Below are positions 63,146 to 64,000 of a stretch of DNA of 64,000 nucleotides, piece by piece. Origin of the DNA: Bacteroidales bacterium (GTDB lineage: Bacteria > Bacteroidota > Bacteroidia > Bacteroidales > UBA932); assembly GCA_017938925.1 (NCBI GenBank), contig JAGBAO010000008.1, positions 238,499 to 302,498 of the forward strand, given 5' to 3'. The translations under genes and the position numbers were made by a program. The first letter of the stretch is position 1. Each line of letters starts with the position of its first letter. Under the pieces are notes generated by a model, which saw only the letters and a list, made by a program, of their open reading frames with translations, was not told where the DNA came from and did not search any database.

Positions 63146-63664
63146 ATGAAAAGGAGTCTGGTATATATCATATCTGTCGTGCTGGCAACCGTATCCTGCA
63201 TAAATGAGAAGACAGAGGGGGCGGACCTCGCTGCCGGTGATCTCATACCTGATTTTACGGTGACCATGAATGATGGAACAGAACTCACGGGGGCCATGAT
63301 TCGTGAGGCTCCTTCGTGCATCATGTTCTTCCACACCTCGTGTCCGGACTGCAGGCAGGCACTGCCGGTGATGCAGAAGATCTATGATGAATATGAATCC
63401 AAAGGCGTCCGCTTTGCCCTGATCAGCAGGGAGGAAGAAGGAGATACCATAGCCGCATTCTGGAAGGAGCACGGTCTTACGATGCCGTATTCCGCCCAGA
63501 AGACCCGTAAGATATACAATCTTTTTGCTCAGACCCGAGTGCCGAGAATATATGTCTGTGAAAAAGGCGGAACAATACGTTTTATTCACACCGACGCCCC
63601 GGTTCCTGAATTCGAGGACCTGGACAAGGAAATCAGCTGTATTTGCGGAACTTGTAAGGAGTAG
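63146..63664 (+). CDS. TlpA/ResA-like thioredoxin-fold lipoprotein
   Basis: The 172 residues have a lipobox (VVLATVSC) and a redoxin fold: DLIPDFTVTMNDGTELTG, IMFFHTSCPDCRQALPVMQKIYDEY with CxxC = CPDC, and a cis-Pro loop TRVPRIYVCEKGG. The C terminus has two further cysteines (CICGTC). It probably reduces or resolves disulfides in the periplasm. Its last 32 bases overlap the convergent AraC-type gene. Confidence 0.87.
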   Translation: MKRSLVYIISVVLATVSCINEKTEGADLAAGDLIPDFTVTMNDGTELTGAMIREAPSCIMFFHTSCPDCRQALPVMQKIYDEYESKGVRFALISREEEGDTIAAFWKEHGLTMPYSAQKTRKIYNLFAQTRVPRIYVCEKGGTIRFIHTDAPVPEFEDLDKEISCICGTCKE

Positions 63665-64000
63665 TGCCTGTCACTGTTCTGAACCACTTTGAAAAATTGT
63701 AGCTCTGTGGAATTCCCACCATGGCTCCTACCTCTTCGATGGAGAGTTTCTCTCCATTTTTCAGAATCTGTTTTGCTTCTTCAATTCTAAGGGTGTTCAG
63801 CCACACCTGGAATGTGGTGTCAAGGTAATTGTTTATGTATTGTGACAGGTAGTTCTGGTTTGTTCCAATTTCAGCGGCAACACTCTTGATGTTGAGCTCG
63901 GGGGTACAGTATCCTCTGTCTTTTATCCAGGATTCTACAAGAGGGCGGATCTTATCACCTAAGTCGCTGTTTTTTTTCTTCTCCTTCTCCTCCTTCTTCT
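63633..64000 (-). CDS. AraC-family HTH regulator, C-terminal part (5' end outside window)
   Basis: The minus strand is open from the right edge to a TGA whose complement is 63633-63635. Its translation contains the two HTH units of an AraC DNA-binding domain: LNIKSVAAEIGTNQNYLSQY and LSIEEVGAMVGIPQSYNFSK, followed by WFRTVTGTTPYKFRKYS, a typical end. A Lys/Glu-rich linker lies at the window edge. Any sensor part is beyond the window. It overlaps the thioredoxin-like gene tail to tail by 32 bp. Confidence 0.88.
   Translation of the reverse strand, partial: KKEEKEKKKNSDLGDKIRPLVESWIKDRGYCTPELNIKSVAAEIGTNQNYLSQYINNYLDTTFQVWLNTLRIEEAKQILKNGEKLSIEEVGAMVGIPQSYNFSKWFRTVTGTTPYKFRKYS

Noticed and set aside
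1-64000. Searched by eye for CRISPR arrays, rRNA, tRNA, insertion sequences and integrases.
   Set aside because: No regularly spaced repeat array, clover-leaf gene, transposase or recombinase reading frame was found. Weak or highly divergent cases could be missed without tools.
63960-64000. Poly-pyrimidine tract at the right edge that might be a low-complexity regulatory site.
   Set aside because: On the minus strand it reads in frame as a Lys/Glu-rich linker of the AraC-type protein, so it is coding.

Overview
This window looks like chromosome from a member of the order Bacteroidales (phylum Bacteroidota) with mid-range GC. The evidence is a fused SecDF, a SusC/SusD pair with an ECF sigma factor and FecR-type anti-sigma factor, BACON and fimbrillin-like lipoproteins, a TPR/membrane/LuxR-like regulator, TAnnTTTG-type promoter boxes, and the gene order coaX - outer membrane protein - TPR protein - lptC - ppiD. 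Genus cannot be fixed from sequence alone.

Layout. 1-24.7 kb is core housekeeping on both strands: the end of secDF, an ORF6N/PLD-like protein, dnaE, a sugar-kinase-like phosphotransferase, a secreted EEP-family phosphoesterase, a ThiL-like protein that has lost its catalytic motifs, an NfeD/flotillin/Xre operon, glyS-folK-sufT-sufE-sufS, ruvA, mnmG-ybeY, tonB, hflX, sdhAB and ruvB. Two parS-like sites lie at 16.06 and 16.62 kb. A roughly 290-bp AT-rich region at 24.7-25.0 kb, with clustered TTATCAACA-type DnaA boxes, sits between divergent ruvB and mfd. From there to 56.5 kb every gene reads rightward. Together these suggest a chromosomal replication origin.

25-37.8 kb holds mfd, coaX, an envelope-biogenesis run (outer membrane protein, TPR protein, lptC, ppiD), ychF, a second EEP protein and galK. 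37.9-52.7 kb is a SusCD-type uptake locus: ECF sigma factor, FecR, SusC with a signalling STN domain, SusD, a BACON/DUF5689 lipoprotein, an EEP-family lipoprotein, and two fimbrillin-like lipoproteins separated by a 42-codon gene. The three large lipoproteins share a C-terminal module. No glycoside hydrolase is present, so the cargo may be a phosphodiester or nucleic-acid ligand rather than a glycan (inference). The sigma gene carries a G8 tract near its start and could be phase-variable.

52.7-56.6 kb is an unusual AT-rich segment bounded by two roughly 127-bp direct repeats, about 97 % identical. One repeat overlaps the 3' end of a CpXC-domain gene. The segment carries a KilA-N protein with a perfect 32-bp palindrome in its coding sequence, a structured intergenic region with repeated CTATCG motifs and a 27-codon ORF, a TPR/LuxR-like regulator and a small outer-membrane barrel protein. 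This is the best candidate for an undescribed module. 56.6-64 kb returns to chromosomal genes: CpXC protein, a large surface protein with an HExxH motif, a Na/Pi cotransporter, two thioredoxin-fold lipoproteins and the end of an AraC-type regulator.
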